Assembly: GCA_023423235.1 (NCBI GenBank)
Contig: JAFAFY010000434.1
Span: 1-9,027 of the forward strand
Length of the DNA: 9,027 nt
Direction: 5' to 3'
Source: Pseudomonadota bacterium
GTDB lineage: Bacteria; Pseudomonadota; Gammaproteobacteria; Xanthomonadales; Xanthomonadaceae
Translations under genes and position numbers: made by a program
Part shown: positions 6,020-9,027 of the stretch, piece by piece
Position numbering within the stretch: position 1 is the stretch's first letter
Layout of the letters: every line of letters begins with the position of its first letter
The notes under the pieces: generated by a model
The model's database searches: none
What the model was told of the DNA's origin: nothing
The model's input: the letters and a program-made list of their open reading frames with translations, nothing else

Positions 6020-6685
6020 ATGACGCCATATCCCGATTCGTGCCGTTGGATGCCCGTGCGCTTCGCCCGGCAGGTGGCGGGCGTGCTGGCGGCAGTGGTG
6101 CTGGCCTGCACGGCGCAGGCCCAGGCGCCGGCGGACGCCGGGCTGCTCGACCACAGCTACCGGCCACTGGCCGGGCGCACCCCGGTCCACCTGCGCCGGA
6201 CCTATGGCGGGGACGTACTGCTGGTGGTCAACACCGCCAGCAAATGCGGATTCACCCCGCAGTTCGAGGCGTTGGAGGCCCTGCATTCGCGCTACCAGGC
6301 GCGCGGGTTCGCGGTGCTCGGGTTCCCGTCGGGCGACTTCAAGGAACAGGAGTTCGAGGACGAACAGCAGATCCAGGCCTTCTGCACGCTGACCTACGGC
6401 GTGCGCTTTCCGATGTTCGAGCGGGTCCATGTGGTCGGCCCGGAGGCGACGCCGCTGTACCGGCAGTTGGCCGAAGCGACCGGGCAGGCGCCGGGCTGGA
6501 ACTTCCACAAGTACCTGATCGGCCGCGACGGCCGGGTGCTGGGGCAGTGGGGCAGCCGCACCCGGCCCGACGATCCGCAGATCGTCGCGGCGATCGAGCG
6601 CGCACTCGCCGCGCCCGCCCCTGCGGGCACTGGACAGGCAGGTCCGGCCAGGCCGCCAGCACGGGGCAGCCGGGCGCCCGACTGA
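6020..6685 (+). CDS. Exported glutathione peroxidase family protein (thiol peroxidase type)
   Basis: This 221-residue protein belongs to the glutathione peroxidase family, which reduces hydrogen or lipid peroxides with a thiol donor. The N-terminus carries an export signal (about 12-36). Cleavage after TAQAQA is likely, though VLAC (Cys30) could also serve as a lipobox, so it may be periplasmic or a lipoprotein. The peroxidatic site is NTASKCGFTP with Cys76, not selenocysteine. Cys122 in AFCTLTYGVRFP aligns with the resolving Cys of thioredoxin-dependent members. WNFHKYL supplies Trp160 and Asn161. The usual FPCNQF motif is FPSGDF (102-107), so the active-site Gln is replaced by Asp106. The protein ends in a Pro/Ala/Gly-rich tail (about 197-221). 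It is divergent from the GntR operon, with 134 nt between starts. Fold and export are clear; the electron donor is inferred. Confidence 0.9.
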   Translation: MTPYPDSCRWMPVRFARQVAGVLAAVVLACTAQAQAPADAGLLDHSYRPLAGRTPVHLRRTYGGDVLLVVNTASKCGFTPQFEALEALHSRYQARGFAVLGFPSGDFKEQEFEDEQQIQAFCTLTYGVRFPMFERVHVVGPEATPLYRQLAEATGQAPGWNFHKYLIGRDGRVLGQWGSRTRPDDPQIVAAIERALAAPAPAGTGQAGPARPPARGSRAPD

Positions 6686-6690
6686 ATCCC

Positions 6691-6713
6691 CGCCGTGCCG
6701 TCCGGACACGGCG
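6691..6713 (+). terminator. Hairpin downstream of the peroxidase gene
   Basis: CGCCGTG (6691-6697) and CACGGCG (6707-6713) form a perfect 7-bp stem with a 9-nt loop, starting 5 nt after the peroxidase stop. No U-run follows, so it is a weak candidate for termination or mRNA 3'-end protection. Confidence 0.4.
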
Positions 6714-6714
6714 A

Positions 6715-6743
6715 TTGCCCCGTCCGCCCGTCGCCGCGACAAT
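6715..6743 (+). promoter_or_regulatory. Candidate promoter for the FKBP/slyX genes
   Basis: TTGCCC (6715-6720) is followed after 17 nt by GACAAT (6738-6743); each box matches consensus at 4 of 6 positions. It lies just past the hairpin after the peroxidase gene and about 50 nt before the first FKBP start, a sensible place for a separate transcription unit. The match is modest. Confidence 0.42.
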
Positions 6744-6792
6744 AGGCGGCTGTATCGCGCCGTGCGATGCGATCGAACAGAAGAGGTTGCTG

Positions 6793-7728
6793 ATGCTGAA
6801 GACACTGCGCGCCGGGTTGTTGCTGGCGCTGCTGGCTGCGTTCGTGGCGCCTGTCCAGGCCGCGGATCCGGCACCTGCCGGGCAGGCGTCCGCCGGGCAT
6901 GACCGCACCAGCTATGTCATCGGACTGGATGTCGGCCGCTCGCTGACCCAGGTCGCGCCCGATCTCGACTACGCCACCTTCGAACAGGCGCTGGCCGCAG
7001 CGCTGGCCGGCGGCCAACCGCCGCTGGCGGATGCCGAACGCCAGGCGGTCGGCCAGGCGCTGGCCCAGCGCATCTCGGCGCGCAGCGGCCGGCCCCTGCC
7101 GGGCCTGCCGCCGGGCAGCGAGCCGCCATCGGTCGACAAGGCCAAGGTCGGGTTGCTGGTGGGCGACGACATGGGCCGCCAGTTGCTGCCCATGAAGGAC
7201 GAGATCGCCCTGCCGGCGCTGGTGCGCGGTGTGCGCACCGCCGCAGAGGGCAACGCCCCGGACATGCCCGAAGCGGAGGTCGAGCAGATCCGCCAGTCGC
7301 TGGCCGACCGCGCGCGCCAGCAGGCCGTCAACGCCGCCGACGCCAACCGCAAGGCCGGCGCCGATTTCCTGGCCGGCAACCGCGGCAAGCCGGGCGTGTT
7401 CGCCACCGCTTCTGGCATCCAGTACCAGATCGAGCGGCAGGGCCAGGGCCCGCGCCCGCGTGCCAGCGACCGCGTGCGCGTGCACTACCGCGGCACGCTG
7501 CTCGACGGCACCGAGTTCGACAGTTCCTACTCGCGCAACGCCCCGGCGGTGTTCGGCCTGGGCCAGGTCATCGCCGGCTGGACCGAAGGCCTGCAACTGA
7601 TGCCCATCGGCGCCAAGTACCGGTTCTGGATTCCCGGCGACCTGGCCTACGGACCGCGCGGCAGCCCGCCCAACATTCCGCCCAATGCCACCCTGGTATT
7701 CGATGTCGAGCTGATCGACATCCTCTGA
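6793..7728 (+). CDS. Exported FKBP-type peptidyl-prolyl isomerase with doubled N-terminal domain
   Basis: This 311-residue periplasmic foldase catalyses cis-trans isomerisation of Xaa-Pro bonds. The start at 6793 has a GAAGAGG ribosome-binding site 6 nt upstream and a signal peptide cleaved after PVQA (residue 23). The catalytic FKBP domain occupies about 215-311 and keeps the aromatic pocket: Tyr232, Phe242, Asp243, Val259-Ile260, Trp263 and Tyr286. Uniquely for this window, the FkpA-type N-terminal helical module appears twice. The first copy (about 40-95) starts SYVIGLDVGRSL. The second (about 118-175) contains VGDDMGRQLLPMKDEI. A Pro/Gly-rich linker (about 100-113) joins them. The second copy most resembles the single module of the lipoprotein FKBP encoded just downstream. 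That module normally makes the dimer and chaperone cleft. The next gene starts 71 nt on, so the pair is likely co-transcribed. Confidence 0.92.
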   Translation: MLKTLRAGLLLALLAAFVAPVQAADPAPAGQASAGHDRTSYVIGLDVGRSLTQVAPDLDYATFEQALAAALAGGQPPLADAERQAVGQALAQRISARSGRPLPGLPPGSEPPSVDKAKVGLLVGDDMGRQLLPMKDEIALPALVRGVRTAAEGNAPDMPEAEVEQIRQSLADRARQQAVNAADANRKAGADFLAGNRGKPGVFATASGIQYQIERQGQGPRPRASDRVRVHYRGTLLDGTEFDSSYSRNAPAVFGLGQVIAGWTEGLQLMPIGAKYRFWIPGDLAYGPRGSPPNIPPNATLVFDVELIDIL

Positions 7729-7799
7729 GCCAGGCATTTCCTGCAGCCGGCCCGTCGCGGTCCGGCCCGTTCCCCCTTACTTTTCCGGAGCAGTTCCTG

Positions 7800-8579
7800 A
7801 TGAAGACACCCAAGCACATCGCCCTGGCCGGCATGCTGGCCGTTTCCCTGCCGCTGGCGATGAGCGCCTGCAAGCCGATCGACAAGGAAACCGGCAAGGC
7901 CGCGGAAGGCAGCGCAGCGACCGGCGCGGACGCTACGCCCGGCAACGAGATCGCCGGCCTCAAGGGCGAGCGCGAGCAGATCAGCTACATCATCGGCAAT
8001 CAGATGGGCGAGCAGCTCAAGCAGATCAAGGACGAGATCGACCTCAAGACCCTGAGCCGCGCCATCGACGAGACCATCAATGACAAGGCCATCGAGATCA
8101 GCGACGAGCAGGCCATGACCATCATGCAGGCCTTCGGCGAGCGCATGCAGGCCAAGCAGATCGCCGAGATGGAGGAGAAGGGCAAGGTCAACGCCGCCGA
8201 AGGCGAGGCCTTCTTCGCCGAGAACGCCGGCAAACAGGGCGTGCAGACCACCGCTTCGGGCCTGCAGTACAAGGTGATCACCGAAGGCACCGGTGCCAAG
8301 CCCGGCCCCAACGACACCGTGCGCGTGCACTACAAGGGCACCCTGCTCAACGGCGAGACTTTCGACAGTTCCTACGACCGTGGCGAGCCGGCGCAGTTCG
8401 CGCTCAACCAGGTGGTGCCGGGCTGGCAGGAAGGCCTGCAGCTGATGCCGGTGGGCAGCAAGTACCAGCTGTGGATCCCGGCCAAGCTGGGCTACGGCGA
8501 GATGGGCACCGGCCCGATCGGTCCGAACCAGGCGCTGGTGTTCGAGGTCGAGCTGCTGGACATCGTCAAGGGCGGCTGA
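7800..8579 (+). CDS. FKBP-type peptidyl-prolyl isomerase lipoprotein (FkpA-like)
   Basis: This 259-residue isomerase has a lipoprotein signal: basic start, hydrophobic stretch at 7-20, then AMSAC with Cys24 as the lipidated residue. The start at 7800 has GGAG (7787-7790) 9 nt upstream. A linker rich in Gly, Ala and Thr (about 30-50) leads to an FkpA-type N-terminal module (SYIIGNQMGEQL, about 62-125), a charged helix, then the FKBP domain (about 165-256). Pocket residues Tyr178, Phe188, Asp189, Val205, Trp209 and Tyr232 are all present, so it should be active. As a membrane-anchored periplasmic foldase it complements the soluble paralogue just upstream. The two catalytic domains are clearly homologous, pointing to an old tandem duplication. 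This copy is richer in Lys and Glu, while the upstream copy is richer in Arg and Ala. Confidence 0.93.
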   Translation: MKTPKHIALAGMLAVSLPLAMSACKPIDKETGKAAEGSAATGADATPGNEIAGLKGEREQISYIIGNQMGEQLKQIKDEIDLKTLSRAIDETINDKAIEISDEQAMTIMQAFGERMQAKQIAEMEEKGKVNAAEGEAFFAENAGKQGVQTTASGLQYKVITEGTGAKPGPNDTVRVHYKGTLLNGETFDSSYDRGEPAQFALNQVVPGWQEGLQLMPVGSKYQLWIPAKLGYGEMGTGPIGPNQALVFEVELLDIVKGG

Positions 8580-8640
8580 TGCCGGCCACCCCCGGGTTGC
8601 CGCGCGCCACGCGCCGCGGCGCCCGTCCAGGAGCATCACG

Positions 8641-8892
8641 ATGAGCATCGAGCACGCCGTCGCGCCGCCTGACGGCGCCCTGCAGGAGATGGACGCCCGC
8701 GTCACCGAACTGGAAACGCGCCTGGCGTTCCAGGAGCAGACGCTGGGCGAGCTCAACGACGCGCTCAGCGCCATGCGCCTGGAACTGGGCGCCCAGACCG
8801 GGTTGCTGCGCCGGGTGATGGACGACCTGCAGCAGGCGCGCAGCGTGCAGTTTCCCGACCCGGCGCAGGAACCGCCGCCCCCGCATTACTGA
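8641..8892 (+). CDS. slyX: SlyX family protein
   Basis: This short 83-residue protein has an AGGAG ribosome-binding site (8629-8633) 7 nt before the ATG. Residues about 14-68 form a continuous heptad-like helix (LETRLAFQEQTLGELNDAL), predicted to be a coiled coil. The C-terminus ends in PPPPHY, the tail shared by SlyX proteins of E. coli and relatives. Its biochemical function is unknown; the name comes from its position beside slyD in enterobacteria. In E. coli slyX also lies beside fkpA, so finding it 61 nt after two FkpA-like isomerases fits conserved gene neighbourhood and supports the assignment. Confidence 0.9.
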   Translation: MSIEHAVAPPDGALQEMDARVTELETRLAFQEQTLGELNDALSAMRLELGAQTGLLRRVMDDLQQARSVQFPDPAQEPPPPHY

Positions 8893-8906
8893 GTGACCGT
8901 CGACCG

Positions 8907-9027
8907 ATGAGCGATACCCTGCGCGACCAGCTGCTCGGCCTCGGCTTCAAGGCGCCGGCCAAACCAACGCCCGCCCGCGACGAGCGGCGCCCGCGGCCCG
9001 GCGACCGCGGCCAGGACCGGCGCGGCC
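8907..9027 (+). CDS. N-terminus of an unidentified protein (possibly DUF2058-like), truncated at window edge
   Basis: Forty codons are visible from ATG 8907, 14 nt after the slyX stop, and the frame is open to the window end. The start MSDTLRDQLLGLGFKAP is followed by a very basic, Pro/Arg/Asp/Gly-rich low-complexity stretch. A short QLL.GLG opening before a charged region resembles DUF2058 (YaiL) proteins, but too little is present to be sure. The ribosome-binding site is weak (GTGACCG), so translation may be coupled to slyX. Confidence 0.6.
   Translation, partial: MSDTLRDQLLGLGFKAPAKPTPARDERRPRPGDRGQDRRG

Noticed and set aside
6040..6792. Upstream extension of the first FKBP frame
   Set aside because: It overlaps the peroxidase gene in a shifted frame. 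The ATG at 6793 has a ribosome-binding site and starts a clear signal peptide.
6394..7737. Long minus-strand open frame opposite the peroxidase and first FKBP genes
   Set aside because: It mirrors codon structure of the plus-strand genes, which have clear domains and signals. No recognisable motif is present on this strand.
7755..7770. Direct repeat of GGCCCG between the two FKBP genes
   Set aside because: It is short and GC-only, and no regulatory pattern can be supported from it.
8611..8622. Perfect 12-bp palindrome GCGCCGCGGCGC before slyX
   Set aside because: A pure G/C palindrome of this size is easily expected by chance in this composition. It sits close to the slyX ribosome-binding site with no sign of a terminator.
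7647..8774. Minus-strand open frame of 375 codons opposite the second FKBP and slyX
   Set aside because: The Leu/Ala/Asp/Gly-rich translation has the look of an antisense shadow, and the plus-strand genes are firmly identified.

Overview
The window is a roughly 9 kb, very GC-rich, gene-dense piece of a bacterial chromosome. Gene content and order point to a gammaproteobacterium of the Xanthomonadaceae/Lysobacteraceae (Xanthomonas, Stenotrophomonas, Lysobacter, Luteimonas or a relative). The clues are a class II fumarase, a GntR/YtrA-type regulator with its own ABC transporter and YggN-like proteins, and a tandem FKBP pair followed by slyX. The genus cannot be fixed from the sequence alone. 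No RNA genes, insertion sequences, CRISPR arrays or phage genes were seen.

Layout. Positions 1-759 (+) hold the C-terminal part of fumarase FumC, whose start lies outside the window. Converging on it is a block of seven minus-strand genes, read from 5885 down to 793: (1) a small secreted or anchored protein of unknown function; (2) a short GntR/YtrA-type repressor; (3) an ABC ATPase; (4) an ABC-2-type permease; (5) a periplasmic YggN/DUF2884-like protein; (6) a secreted protein with eight GSGD repeats (DUF4097/DUF2807-like beta-strand repeat protein); (7) a YggN/DUF2884-like lipoprotein paralogous to gene 5. Genes 2-3 and 3-4 overlap by 4 bases (ATGA) and the others are closely spaced, so this is probably one operon. 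Its promoter (TTGACA, 16 nt, TATAGT) lies just upstream of gene 1. The -10 box sits inside a near-perfect inverted repeat of the form GGTG-N16-CACC, the expected operator for autorepression by the GntR protein.

Divergent from the operon on the plus strand is an exported glutathione-peroxidase-family protein (6020-6685). It is followed by two exported FKBP-type peptidyl-prolyl isomerases. The first (6793-7728) is periplasmic or secreted and has an unusual doubled N-terminal domain. The second (7800-8579) is a lipoprotein with the usual single N-terminal domain. Then come slyX (8641-8892) and the first 40 codons of an unidentified protein (8907 to the window edge), possibly DUF2058-like.

Working together: the central operon looks like a ligand- or stress-responsive cell-envelope module, in which a cytoplasmic repressor controls a transporter and three exported accessory proteins. 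The right-hand genes are envelope housekeeping functions: peroxide defence and protein folding in the periplasm. The most interesting points are the three exported proteins tied to the ABC/GntR unit, the clear operator, the doubled FKBP N-domain, and the glutathione peroxidase lacking the usual active-site Gln.
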